Shown: positions 16,065 to 24,492 of the stretch, one piece after another
Layout: the number at the start of each line of letters is the position of its first letter
Position numbering within the stretch: the first letter of the stretch is position 1
Assembly (NCBI RefSeq): GCF_013364235.1
Contig: NZ_CP054919.1
Location: forward strand, 6,731,093 to 6,765,726
DNA from: Kitasatospora sp. NA04385
Lineage (GTDB): Bacteria; Actinomycetota; Actinomycetes; Streptomycetales; Streptomycetaceae
Direction: 5' to 3'
DNA length: 34,634 nt
Program-made: the position numbers and the translations under genes
Notes under the pieces: generated by a model
Told to the model about the DNA's origin: nothing
The model's database searches: none
Seen by the model: only the letters and a program-made list of their open reading frames with translations

Positions 16065-17135
16065 ATGGCCACCGAAGTCCTCTGGTACCTGATCCCCCGC
16101 GAGGGCCACTACCCGTGGGAGCCCGAAGGCCGCCGCCCGGTCGACCTCGGCTACCTCCAGCACCTCGCCGCCACCGTCGAACGCCTCGGCTACACCGGCG
16201 CCCTGCTCGCCACCGACCAGTACGACGTGTGGACGCTCGGCTCCGCGCTGGCCGCCGCCACCGGCCCCGGCTTCCAGCCGCTGCTGGCCGTCCACCCCGG
16301 CCTGGTCTCGCCGACCCTGCTGGCCAAGATGGCGCTCTCCTTCGAGCACCTGCACGGCCCCGGCCGGCTCCGCTTCAACGTGGTCAACGGCTCCACCCCC
16401 CAGCTGCGCGAGTACGGCCTGCACGTCGAGCACGACGACCGCTACCGGCTCTCCGCCGAGTACTGGAGCCTGGTCAAGCGCCTCACCAGCGGCGAAGTCT
16501 TCGACCACGACGGCGAGTTCTACCAGCTGAAGGACGCCGGCGCCTCGCTGCGCGACCTGCCGCCGCTGCGCGAGGGGCACATCCCGCTCTGGTTCGGCGG
16601 CTCCTCCCCGGCCGGCATCGAGGTCGCCGCCGAACACGTCGACGTCTACCTCACCTGGGGCGAACCCCCGCACCTGCTCAAGGAGAAGCTGGAACGCGTC
16701 CGCGAACGCGCCGCCGCCCACGGCCGCACCCTGCGGCTCGGCCTGCGCCTGCACCTGATCGTCCGGGACACCGAGGAACAGGCCTGGGCCGCCGCCGACC
16801 GCCTGCTCGACGTCACCAGCGAGGCCACCTACGCCCGCCAGCTCGGCGGCCGGGCCGGCGAGGACGGCGTCGGCTGGCAGCGGCAGTTCCGCCAGCACGG
16901 CGGCCGCGTCCCGGCCCGCGCCCGGGAGTTGGAGGCCCACCCCAACCTGTGGCCGGGGATGAGCCTGTTCCGCCCCGGCCCCGGCACCGCGGTGGTCGGC
17001 TCCACCGAGCAGGTCGTCGAACGGCTCCGGGAGTTCCAGGAGTTGGGCGTCGACACCTTCATCCTCTCCGGCAACCCGCTGCTGGAGGAGGCGTACCGGG
17101 TCGCCGAGACCGTCCTGCCGAAGCTGCACCCCTGA
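16065..17135 (+). CDS. ssuD: SsuD-type FMNH2-dependent alkanesulfonate monooxygenase
   Basis: The 356-residue luciferase-like enzyme closely follows SsuD. Matches include GRRPVDLGYLQHLA, LWFGGSSPAGIEVAAEHVD, VDVYLTWGEPP, GLRLHLIV (Arg228 and His230, corresponding to the active-site Arg226/His228) and FRPGPGTAVVGS with the mobile-loop Arg. It should use FMNH2 and O2 to split sulfonates into aldehyde and sulfite in the cytoplasm. The Cys54 region of E. coli SsuD (RSCEDAW) is DQYDVW here, so that Cys is missing. ATG 16065 has AAGGAGG at 16048-16054. A GTG at 16056 is too close to this site. No flavin reductase (SsuE) is in the window, so FMNH2 must come from elsewhere. Confidence 0.92.
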   Translation: MATEVLWYLIPREGHYPWEPEGRRPVDLGYLQHLAATVERLGYTGALLATDQYDVWTLGSALAAATGPGFQPLLAVHPGLVSPTLLAKMALSFEHLHGPGRLRFNVVNGSTPQLREYGLHVEHDDRYRLSAEYWSLVKRLTSGEVFDHDGEFYQLKDAGASLRDLPPLREGHIPLWFGGSSPAGIEVAAEHVDVYLTWGEPPHLLKEKLERVRERAAAHGRTLRLGLRLHLIVRDTEEQAWAAADRLLDVTSEATYARQLGGRAGEDGVGWQRQFRQHGGRVPARARELEAHPNLWPGMSLFRPGPGTAVVGSTEQVVERLREFQELGVDTFILSGNPLLEEAYRVAETVLPKLHP

Positions 17136-17145
17136 CCGCGCCGCG

Positions 17146-17188
17146 GAACGGGCGGGCGGCCGAACTCTCCCCGGCCACCCGCCCGTTC
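17146..17188. terminator. Terminator of the desulfurisation operon, shared with the convergent aldo/keto reductase gene
   Basis: GAACGGGCGGGCGGCC (17146-17161) pairs with 17173-17188 over 16 bp with one mismatch. It lies between convergent genes. Confidence 0.85.
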
Positions 17189-17200
17189 AGCCCTCGCGGA

Positions 17201-18190
17201 CTACTTGCTGATCCGGTCGATCTCCGCCAGCTCCTCGGCGGTCAGCGGACCGGCCGCCAGCGCGTCCAGGTTCTGGTCCAGCTGCTTCACGCTCGACGCG
17301 CCGATGATCACCGAGACCACCCGCTCGTCCCGCAGCACCCAGGACAGCGCCAGCTGCGCCAGGCTCTGCCCGCGGCCCTCCGCGACCTTCGCCAGCGCCC
17401 GCAGCTGCTCCAGCTTCGCCCCGGTCAGCGCCTCCTCCTTCAGGAAGTGGCCCACCGACATCCGGGAACCCGCCGGCACGTCACCCGACAGGTAGCGGTC
17501 CGTCAACAGGCCCTGCGCCAGCGGCGAGTAGGCGATCAGCGCGGTCTGCGTCTCGCCCACCGCGTCCAGCAGCCCCTGCTCCGGCTCCCGGTTCAGGATC
17601 GAGTAGCTCGCCTGGTTCAGCAGGCACGGCGTGCCCAGCTCGCGCAGGATCGCCACCGCCTCCCGGTGCTGCTCCGCCGGGTAGTTGGAGATCGCCGCGT
17701 ACAGCGCGCGGCCCGAGCGCACCGCCGTGTCCAGCGCGCCCATCGTTTCCTCCAGCGGGACGGTCGGGTCCCACCGGTGCGAGTAGAAGACGTCGACGTA
17801 GTCCAGGCCCATCCGCTCCAGCGACTGGTCCAGGCTCGCCAGCAGGTACTTGCGGCTGCCGCCGTCCCCGTACGGGCCCGGCCACATGTCCCAGCCTGCC
17901 TTCGAGGCGATGAACAGCTCGTCGCGGAACGGGCGGAAGTCCTGCGCGAACAGGTAGCCGAAGTTGCGCTCCGCGCTGCCGTACGGCGGGCCGTAGTTGT
18001 TCGCCAGGTCGAAGTGGGTCACCCCCCGGTCGAAGGCCCGGCGCAGCACCGCGCGCTGCACCTCCAGCGGCTGGGTGTCACCGAAGTTGTGCCACAGGCC
18101 GAGCGAGACGGCGGGCAGCTGCACGCCGCTGCGCCCGGCGCGGCGGTAGGTCATCGAGGCGTAGCGGTCTTCTGCAGGGAGGAAGCTCAT
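17201..18190 (-). CDS. gpr: Aldo/keto reductase of the GpR/YghZ type (L-glyceraldehyde 3-phosphate / methylglyoxal reductase)
   Basis: The 329-residue NADPH-dependent enzyme matches E. coli YghZ along its length: LPAVSLGLWHNFGD, THFDLANNYGPPYGSAE (catalytic Asp and Tyr), KAGWDMWPGPYGDGGSRKYL (catalytic Lys), FYSHRWDP (catalytic His), and SVIIGASSVKQLDQN for NADPH binding. YghZ-type enzymes reduce L-glyceraldehyde 3-phosphate and methylglyoxal in the cytoplasm. ATG 18190 has AGGA eight bases upstream; ATG 18199 is a possible start three codons earlier. The gene is divergent from the truncated haemoglobin across about 140 bases. A link to the sulfur operon is not indicated. Confidence 0.92.
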   Translation of the reverse strand: MSFLPAEDRYASMTYRRAGRSGVQLPAVSLGLWHNFGDTQPLEVQRAVLRRAFDRGVTHFDLANNYGPPYGSAERNFGYLFAQDFRPFRDELFIASKAGWDMWPGPYGDGGSRKYLLASLDQSLERMGLDYVDVFYSHRWDPTVPLEETMGALDTAVRSGRALYAAISNYPAEQHREAVAILRELGTPCLLNQASYSILNREPEQGLLDAVGETQTALIAYSPLAQGLLTDRYLSGDVPAGSRMSVGHFLKEEALTGAKLEQLRALAKVAEGRGQSLAQLALSWVLRDERVVSVIIGASSVKQLDQNLDALAAGPLTAEELAEIDRISK

Positions 18191-18333
18191 GCCGAGCATC
18201 CTGCCAGGTGGGGACCCCCGACGGGACCAACGGCCCTGCCCGTGGACGCCCGACCCGGCGTAGCCTGGCCGGGCGGGCGCAGCAGCACGCCACCACCCGT
18301 GACAGCGCGTGACAGCTCGAGGAGGACACCGCC

Positions 18334-18783
18334 GTGGCACTGCCGGACATCACCAGCCGGACCGACCTGGAACAGGCCCTGCGACTCTTCTACCGCGCCG
18401 CCTTCGCCGACCCGCTGATCGGCCCCCACTTCACCGAGATCGCCCGCCTCGACCTGGAGGCCCACCTCCCCAGGATCACCGACTTCTGGGAGAGCGCCCT
18501 GCTGCGCACCGCCTCCTACCGGGGCAACGCGCTCGCCCCGCACGCCGCGCTGCACGCCGCCGCCCCGCTCACCGCCGCCCACTTCGGCCGCTGGGTCCAG
18601 CTCTGGCGCGCCACCCTCGACGGCCGCCACGCCGGCCCGGTCACCGAGCGCGCCAAGGCCCAGTCGCAGCGGATCGCCGTCGCCATGCTGCGCCGCCTCG
18701 GCGAGGAGGGCACCGGCGGCGGCACCGGCGGCTTCGTGCCGCTCAGCGCCGTCCGGCTGGCCTCCGGCAGCGCCGCCGTCTGA
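18334..18783 (+). CDS. Group III truncated haemoglobin-like protein
   Basis: The 149-residue protein fits group III (P-type) truncated globins. LRLFYRAAFADPLIGPHF holds the B10 Tyr (Tyr20), EAHLPRITDFW a likely E7 His (His44), and HAALHAAAPLTAAHFGRW a likely proximal His (His74) and the helix-G Trp (Trp87). Residue roles are assigned by aligning from memory with the Campylobacter Ctb globin. Such proteins bind haem and O2 or NO. The GTG start has GGAGG at 18321-18325. The last 30 residues are a Gly-rich, probably disordered tail not needed for the globin fold. Confidence 0.85.
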   Translation: MALPDITSRTDLEQALRLFYRAAFADPLIGPHFTEIARLDLEAHLPRITDFWESALLRTASYRGNALAPHAALHAAAPLTAAHFGRWVQLWRATLDGRHAGPVTERAKAQSQRIAVAMLRRLGEEGTGGGTGGFVPLSAVRLASGSAAV

Positions 18784-18804
18784 GCACGGGCCCCGGGGCG
18801 CGGG

Positions 18805-19431
18805 TCAGGAGCGCGCGCCGCCCCCGGAGGACGGGCCCCCGGACGGGCCGCCGGACGAGCCCCCGGACGGGCCGCCGCCGGGCGCCAGGCACGCGGAGGA
18901 GACCGTGAGGAACACCGAGGTGACCCCGTCGTCGACCCGGGCGCTCACCTCCAGCGTGTACCGCTCCAGTGCCGCCCCGTCCTCCCGCCGGGCCGTGAAC
19001 CAGGGGTCGGAGACGGACCCGCCGGGCGTCGGCGCGACCTCCCGGTAGCCCTCCACCCGCAGGCCCCGCGCGACCAGCGCGTCCCGCAGCCCCCCGATCC
19101 GGGCGGACAGCTGGTCGGCCGGGACTTCGACGGCGGTCGCGACGGAGTAGCGGTACGGCTCCGCCTCCTCGGCGACCCGCAGGCCGCTCGCGCAGGTGTT
19201 GAACACCGAGAACCGGCCGACGCGCGAGACGTACCGCCCGTCGTCCACGCCCTCCTTCGCCCCGTCGAGGACCTGGTCCAGCTGCTGCTCGGTCGCCGCC
19301 CGGCTGCGCGCCCCGACCGGCCGGGGCGCCGATCCGGCGCCGTCGCAGCCGACGAGCGGGGCCCCCGCCGCCACCAGGGCGAGGACGGAGACGACGGTAC
19401 GGGCGGGGCGGCTGGCGATGCGTCCGGGCAC
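18805..19431 (-). CDS. Putative secreted lipoprotein of unknown function
   Basis: The 208-residue product begins at GTG 19431, with GAGGA just upstream, and has a signal peptide ending in lipobox LVGC. The mature part is mixed alpha/beta with QQLDQVLDGAKEGVDDGRYVSR-like helices, a pair of cysteines (FNTCASG and SSACLAP) that could form a disulfide, and VFLTVSSACL near the end. The last 25 residues are repeats of Gly, Pro and Ser. I recognise no family. It looks like one of the many small surface lipoproteins of streptomycetes. Confidence 0.8.
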   Translation of the reverse strand: MPGRIASRPARTVVSVLALVAAGAPLVGCDGAGSAPRPVGARSRAATEQQLDQVLDGAKEGVDDGRYVSRVGRFSVFNTCASGLRVAEEAEPYRYSVATAVEVPADQLSARIGGLRDALVARGLRVEGYREVAPTPGGSVSDPWFTARREDGAALERYTLEVSARVDDGVTSVFLTVSSACLAPGGGPSGGSSGGPSGGPSSGGGARS

Positions 19432-19458
19432 GGGGCTTTCCTCACGTTGTTCGCGGCG

Positions 19459-19485
19459 GCCCGCCCCACACCGGCGGGGGCGGGC
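19459..19485 (-). terminator. Hairpin downstream of the small Cys-containing gene
   Basis: GCCCGCCCC (19459-19467) pairs with GGGGCGGGC (19477-19485) around a 9-base loop. It lies between two minus-strand genes and may end the upstream one (19554-19925). There is no T-tract. Confidence 0.45.
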
Positions 19486-19553
19486 TCCACCCGCTACACG
19501 CCCGACCCCCCGGCCGGGGTTGTCACGACCTCCGGACCGCCCCGGAACCCGCT

Positions 19554-19925
19554 TCACTCGTCCAGGTACGCGTGCTCCGGGACGGCCGGGGCGCAGTGCA
19601 GTACGCCGCCGTGCAGCCGCCACTCCGTCACGCCCTCCACCTCGTGGCACACCCGGAACAGGCCGCACACCCGCTCGTCCGCGCTGTACGCCGGGAGGGC
19701 CGCGACCCGCTCCAGCAGCGCGCGGACCGACTCCTCGTATCCGGCGCGCCCACAGGTGGCGAAGAATGCCACCGTGCTCCACATCGGCTGTTCGGCGGGG
19801 AAGGTCCACCCACCCCGGTAGTGGCGTTCCCCGATCCGTTCGGCCTCGGCGATCTCCTGGATCAGCGGCAGCTGGTCGTCATCACCACACTCCACCCAGC
19901 CGCAGATCGTCACGTACGTTCCCAT
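19554..19925 (-). CDS. Small cytoplasmic protein of unknown function
   Basis: The 123-residue protein starts at ATG 19925 with MGTYVTICGWVECGDDDQ and has six cysteines. RGGWTFPAEQPMWSTVAFFATCG and LFRVCHEVEGVTEWRLHGG are its distinctive stretches. It has no signal peptide or membrane segment. Third-position GC and codon use are normal for the window, supporting a real gene. No good ribosome site precedes the ATG. I do not recognise the family. It is divergent from the SARP regulator across about 120 bases. Confidence 0.75.
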   Translation of the reverse strand: MGTYVTICGWVECGDDDQLPLIQEIAEAERIGERHYRGGWTFPAEQPMWSTVAFFATCGRAGYEESVRALLERVAALPAYSADERVCGLFRVCHEVEGVTEWRLHGGVLHCAPAVPEHAYLDE

Positions 19926-20044
19926 GAGGTCAGGCTGACAGCACCGCGCTCGCCGCGTCCAACGGTTTCGAGCCCGCTTGGAGCGTGCTTGGAACGCAGG
20001 TCGGCGGCGGTTGCGCGCGGGCATCGCATAGGCTCGACCCCACG

Positions 20045-23000
20045 ATGGTGCGGATCACTGTGCTCGGGACGCTGACGGCGCAAGTGGCGGGGGCCGCGAC
20101 CCGGTTGGGAGGCCCGCGCCAGCGCGGCGTGCTCGCCCAACTGCTGGTCGCGCGCGGGACGGCCGTCCCCGCCGACCGGCTCATCGACGACCTGTGGGAC
20201 GGCCGCCCGCCCGCCAAGGCCGCGACCTCCCTCCAGGCGTACGTCTCCAACCTGCGCCGCCTGCTCGAACCCGAGCGCGGCCCCCGGCAGGAGGCCCGGC
20301 TGCTGGTCAGCGAGGCGGGCGGCTACGCGCTGCGCGGCATCCGCACCGACGCCCAGGAGTTCGAGGAGCTCCTCGACGGCCCGCACCCCGGCGACGGTGA
20401 TGGCGACGGTGACAGCGGCGGGGCCGGTGACGGAGCCGGGCGGCTGCGGCGGGCGCTCGGCCTGTGGCAGGGCCCGGCGTACGGCGAGTTCGCCGACCGG
20501 GCCTGGGCCGCCCCCGAGATCGCCCGCCTGGAGGAACTGCGCGCCACCGCACGGGAGTCCGCCGTGGAGGCCGACCTCGCCGCCGGGCGGGCCCGCGCCG
20601 CCGCGCAGGACGCCGCCGCCCTCGTCGAGGACCACCCGCTGCGCGAGGAGGCCTGGCGGCTGCTCGCCCTCGCCCTGTGGCACAGCGGCCGCCAGGCCGA
20701 CGCGCTCGCCGCCGTCCGCCGCGCCCGCGACTACTTCGCCGCCGAACTCGGCCTGGACCCGGGCCCGTTGCTCACCACCGTCGAGTCCGCCATCCTGCAC
20801 CAGCGCACCGAGGACCTGGCCCCCCGCCGGGCCCACCCCCACTCCCGCTCCCACTCTCACTCCCGACACCAGGCGGACAGGCCGGACAGGCCCGCCGCCC
20901 GGGCGCAGGTGTTCGTGGGGCGGCAGGGAGAGCTGGCGGCGCTGCGGGGAGCGGCCGGACAGGCCCGGGGCGGGGCCGCCTTCGCGCTGGTGAGCGGCGA
21001 GGCGGGGGCCGGGAAGTCGACCCTGCTGGGGCGGCTGCGCGAGGAACTGGACGGCGCGGGCTGGCGGGTGGTGACCGGCCGGTGCCCGGAGAGCGAGGGC
21101 GCCCCCGCCGCCTGGGCGTGGACCGAGGTGCTGCGCGACCTCGCCGGGTACGAGCCGTCCACCGCGTCCGATCCGCTGCTCGCCCCGCTGCTCGCCGACC
21201 CGGGCCCGACGGGCCGCCAGGACCCGCGGTCGGGGCGGTTCCGGCTGCACCGCGCGGTCGTCGCCCGGCTGCACGCCGCCGCACAGGCGGCGCCGCTCGC
21301 CGTGCTGCTGGACGACCTGCACGCCGCCGACCCGGAAACCCGGGAGCTGCTGGGCGAGTTGGCCGCCGACCAGGGCGTGCCCGGCGCGGCCGGCGGCCTG
21401 CTGGTGGTGGCCGCGCTGCGCCCCGGCGAGGGCGAACTCGCCGACGTGCTGGCCAGGTTGGCCCGCCGCTCGCCGGTGCGGGTGCCGCTCGGCGGCCTCA
21501 CCGAGCCCGACGCCGGGCGGCTGATCGAGGCGGTGTGTGCCGCCCCCGTCCGCCCGGAGACCGTCCGGGCGCTGGCCGAACGCACCGGCGGCAACCCGTT
21601 CTACCTCGCCGAGAGCGCCCAACTCCTGGCGCTGGAGGACGAGTCGACCGCGCTGCGGAAAGTCCCGCAGGGCGTCCGGGACGTGCTGCGCCGCCGCTTC
21701 GAGCGGCTGCCCGCGCCCGCCGTCGACCTGCTGCGGCTGGCGGCCGTCGCGGGCCGGGAGAGCGACGTCGACCTGCTGCTGCGGGCCGGTGAGCAGGACG
21801 AGGACACCGCCACCGAGGCGGTCGAGGCGGCCGTCGCGGGCGGCCTGCTGCTCGAACCCCGGCCCGGTACCGTCCGGTTCGCCCACGTGCTGGTCCGCGA
21901 CACCCTGTACGCCGACCTCGGCGGCCTGCGCCGCTCCCGCCTGCACGGCCGGATCGGGCACGCCCTGCACGACCTGCGCCCCGGTGAACTCACCGCGCTG
22001 GCCCACCACTTCACCCAGGCCGCGACCGCCGCCACGGCCGCCCTCGCGGTCGACCACTGCGTGCGCGCCGCCGAGGCCGCCGAACGCCGCTACGCCCACG
22101 CCAGCGCCGTCAACCTGCTCCGGCAGGCCGTCGACAACCTGGAGCGCGCCGCCGAACAGCCCGGCGAGGACCGCCCCGCCCGCCGGATCGACCTGCTCGG
22201 CGCACTGCTGCGCGCCCAGGTCCGGGCCGGCCAGGTCACCGCCGCCACCCGCACCAAGGCCCGCGCGCTCGAACTCGCCCGGGAGAGCGGCCGGGAGGAA
22301 CTCCTGGTGGCCGCCTGGACGGCCTGGACCGAACCCACCCCGTGGGTCACCCACCCGTACGGCGCGATCGACCAGGAGGCCGTCGACCAGCTCACCCGGC
22401 TGCTGCGCCGCACCGACCTGCCGCCCGCCACCCGCTGCCGACTGCTCGACGCGCTCACCCAGGAACTCGACTGCGCGGGTTCGACCGAGGCGGTCGGGGT
22501 CGGGCGCGAGGCGGTCGAGATCGCCCGCGCCGAGGGCGACCCGCGGCTGCTCTGCCTGGCGCTCGCCGCCCAGGCCCGGGCCTGCGACCACGAGTTGGCG
22601 CCCGTCGACCGGGCCGCGCTGGCCGCCGAACTCGGCGCGCTCGCCGCCGAGCACGACCTGCCCGCCTACCGCTGGCACGCCGAGCACCTGGCCGCCACCG
22701 CCGCCGCCGTGCGCGGCGACCTGCCCGCGCTGCGCCGCCACATGGCGGCCGGCGAGGAGATCGCGCACCGCTACGGGCTGGCCGAGTTCGTCGACGTGGT
22801 GCTGTTCCAGCGCGGCATGCTGGAACTGGCCGCCGGCCGGGTCGACGAGGCGGTCGTCCTGTACGAGCGGGCGCTGACCGGCCTGCGCGAACGCGGCTCG
22901 CTGCACGCGGCCGGCCTGGGCGCGCTGATCCGGATCGTGATCGCCCACCGGCAGGGCCGCCTCGCCGAGATGCTGCCGCTGATCGAGCGGCACCGCGCCC

Positions 23001-23419
23001 AGTACGGCCCGCTGATCGCCGACGTCACCGCGCTCGCCATGTTCGCCGCCGGGCGCGACCCGGAGGAGGTCCGGCGGGCCAGGGGCGAGCGCCAGGGCAT
23101 CCAGGCCGACTACTTCCGCTCGCTGTTCCTGCAACTGCGCGCCGACCTGGTGATCGGTCTGGACGAGCGCGCGGAGGCGGCCGAACTCCTGGACGAGATG
23201 CGCCCGTTGGCCCACCTGGTGGCCGGCGCGGCGTCCACCTCGATCGCGATCCGCCCGATCGCGCTCACCCTCGGCGAGCTCGCCCGCCACCTCGGCCGCA
23301 CCGCCGAGGCCGTCGCGCACTTCCGGCAGGCCGTCGAGGTCGCCCGCCGCTGGGAGGCCCCCGGCTGGGTGGCCGAGGCCCGCGCCGCGCTGGCCGCCCT
23401 CGGCGCCCCCGACGGGTGA
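20045..23419 (+). CDS. SARP/BTAD-type transcriptional regulator with AAA ATPase and TPR-like C-terminus
   Basis: The 1124-residue regulator has an OmpR-like DNA-binding domain (about 1-95, GGPRQRGVLAQLLVARG and SLQAYVSNLRRLLEP) and a bacterial transcriptional activation domain (about 100-255). A His/Arg linker, HPHSRSHSHSRHQ, follows. The AAA ATPase starts with VFVGRQGEL near 288, with Walker A SGEAGAGKST near 318 and Walker B VLLDDLHAADPE near 420. The second half is helical, TPR-like and Arg-rich. This is the AfsR-like architecture that activates secondary-metabolite or other gene clusters. No biosynthetic cluster is in the window, so the target is unknown. ATG 20045 begins exactly at the DNA-binding domain. 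Confidence 0.92.
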   Translation: MVRITVLGTLTAQVAGAATRLGGPRQRGVLAQLLVARGTAVPADRLIDDLWDGRPPAKAATSLQAYVSNLRRLLEPERGPRQEARLLVSEAGGYALRGIRTDAQEFEELLDGPHPGDGDGDGDSGGAGDGAGRLRRALGLWQGPAYGEFADRAWAAPEIARLEELRATARESAVEADLAAGRARAAAQDAAALVEDHPLREEAWRLLALALWHSGRQADALAAVRRARDYFAAELGLDPGPLLTTVESAILHQRTEDLAPRRAHPHSRSHSHSRHQADRPDRPAARAQVFVGRQGELAALRGAAGQARGGAAFALVSGEAGAGKSTLLGRLREELDGAGWRVVTGRCPESEGAPAAWAWTEVLRDLAGYEPSTASDPLLAPLLADPGPTGRQDPRSGRFRLHRAVVARLHAAAQAAPLAVLLDDLHAADPETRELLGELAADQGVPGAAGGLLVVAALRPGEGELADVLARLARRSPVRVPLGGLTEPDAGRLIEAVCAAPVRPETVRALAERTGGNPFYLAESAQLLALEDESTALRKVPQGVRDVLRRRFERLPAPAVDLLRLAAVAGRESDVDLLLRAGEQDEDTATEAVEAAVAGGLLLEPRPGTVRFAHVLVRDTLYADLGGLRRSRLHGRIGHALHDLRPGELTALAHHFTQAATAATAALAVDHCVRAAEAAERRYAHASAVNLLRQAVDNLERAAEQPGEDRPARRIDLLGALLRAQVRAGQVTAATRTKARALELARESGREELLVAAWTAWTEPTPWVTHPYGAIDQEAVDQLTRLLRRTDLPPATRCRLLDALTQELDCAGSTEAVGVGREAVEIARAEGDPRLLCLALAAQARACDHELAPVDRAALAAELGALAAEHDLPAYRWHAEHLAATAAAVRGDLPALRRHMAAGEEIAHRYGLAEFVDVVLFQRGMLELAAGRVDEAVVLYERALTGLRERGSLHAAGLGALIRIVIAHRQGRLAEMLPLIERHRAQYGPLIADVTALAMFAAGRDPEEVRRARGERQGIQADYFRSLFLQLRADLVIGLDERAEAAELLDEMRPLAHLVAGAASTSIAIRPIALTLGELARHLGRTAEAVAHFRQAVEVARRWEAPGWVAEARAALAALGAPDG

Positions 23420-23430
23420 TCCGACCCGCC

Positions 23431-23542
23431 GGGGACGGCGAACGGCGCTCACCGGAAGGGAAGTGACGGAGAATCAGGCCGTCCGCCGTCCCCGCGCCCC
23501 TTCCTTGCCAGGCCGTCCGCCGTCCCCGCGTCCCTTCCCCGC
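23431..23542. repeat. 34-base tandem repeat forming alternative terminator arms after the SARP gene
   Basis: Two copies of a 34-base unit run at 23475-23508 and 23509-23542, differing at about three positions. Each contains GCCGTCCGCCGTCCCC (23478-23493 and 23512-23527), which can pair with GGGGACGGCGAACGGC at 23431-23446 with a single non-Watson-Crick position. This gives two alternative hairpins. The region lies between convergent genes and probably acts as a terminator. Confidence 0.6.
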
Positions 23543-23550
23543 CCGGCCGC

Positions 23551-24492
23551 CTACTGCCGCCGCGCGGACAGGTAGGCGGTGTAGGAGATCACCGACGGCA
23601 CCGGCACGTTGAGCGCCCCCGCCCGGGTGGTGAGGGTCGCCTCGTCCCCGAGGATCCGCCCGCTGTCCGGGTCCACCACGAAGGTGTACCGGGTGGGCAG
23701 GCCGCTGCCGTCCGACTCGGCGGAGAACGCCTCGCCCGGCCGCCCCGCCCGGTCGGTGACCGAGCCGTCGTAGGACAGGCCGGGCAGCGCGGCGACCAGC
23801 CGGAGCACGGCGGCCCGCTGCCCCGGGTCCAGCACCTGGGTGCGCAGCAGCCCGCGCAGGGCCTGCGCCAGGCCGGAGGGGGTGTCGACGGCGGGGGTGG
23901 ACGCCCGGAGCAGCGCGCGCAGCGCGTCCGGGTCGGCGGGGACGGGCTGCCGGTACAGGCCGGCCGCGTACGGCTCGGTGCGCTCCGGCCGCCCGTCGAA
24001 CCGGCTGCTCTGGGTGCCGGTGCCGTCCGGGTGCAGCAGGGCCCGGTGCTGCTCGGTCAGCACCCGCGAGGTGACGGTGTTCCCGTCGACCCGGGTGGAC
24101 AGGTTCCAGTCCCGCCACTCCAGGACGGAGTCCGGGCCGCCGTCCGGTTCGGACCGGGCCGCGGTGCGCCGGGCGATCTCCGCCAGTTCCTGCGCGGCGG
24201 GGACGGCCGTGGCCGGGGGCCGGTAGTCGAGCGGCGGGGGAGTCGCCGCGTAGGCGTGCCCGCCGCCGGAGGGCAGCAGGGTGAGGGCCAGCGCCGCCGC
24301 GCAGGCCGCCGCGACGGCCCCGAGCGGCACCCACAGGCGCGGGGCGCGCCCTCGCCGGGGCCGGCGGGGGCCCGGCCCGGGCCCGGCCAGGATGCGCTCC
24401 AGGTCGGCCCGCCACCGGTCGGGGTCGCCGGTGACGCCCGCCGCCGGGTCCGCCGCCGCCATCAGGTCCTTCACTCCGTCAGCCGCGCGCAC
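23551..24492 (-). CDS. CU044_5270-family membrane-anchored protein, probable partner of the ECF sigma factor
   Basis: The 313-residue protein has a cytoplasmic N-terminus (residues 1-50), one transmembrane helix (about 53-73) and an outer domain. This is the layout of the actinobacterial CU044_5270 family, which is encoded next to ECF sigma factors. The segment near residue 18 (DPAAGVTGDPDRWRADLERIL) is the usual start, and VVDPDSGRILGDEATL near residue 270 is typical of the outer part. It may act as an anti-sigma factor or surface sensor. The GTG start lies 14 bases inside the sigma gene, so the two are co-translated. Family assignment is from memory. Confidence 0.8.
   Translation of the reverse strand: MRAADGVKDLMAAADPAAGVTGDPDRWRADLERILAGPGPGPRRPRRGRAPRLWVPLGAVAAACAAALALTLLPSGGGHAYAATPPPLDYRPPATAVPAAQELAEIARRTAARSEPDGGPDSVLEWRDWNLSTRVDGNTVTSRVLTEQHRALLHPDGTGTQSSRFDGRPERTEPYAAGLYRQPVPADPDALRALLRASTPAVDTPSGLAQALRGLLRTQVLDPGQRAAVLRLVAALPGLSYDGSVTDRAGRPGEAFSAESDGSGLPTRYTFVVDPDSGRILGDEATLTTRAGALNVPVPSVISYTAYLSARRQ

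Noticed and set aside
11390..17135. A complete dsz dibenzothiophene pathway
   Set aside because: Only a DszB-like protein is present. The monooxygenase is of the SsuD type and there is no DszC (acyl-CoA dehydrogenase-like) gene, so a dsz pathway is not supported.
18784..18860. Hairpin terminator between the truncated haemoglobin and the lipoprotein gene
   Set aside because: Only imperfect GC-rich pairing is visible and part of it encodes the lipoprotein's Gly/Pro/Ser tail; not distinct enough.
19910..23452. A minus-strand open frame of 1180 codons opposite the SARP regulator
   Set aside because: It is a GC-rich antisense artefact: composition is Gly/Arg/Gln-rich without domains, and the plus strand has a full, recognisable regulator.
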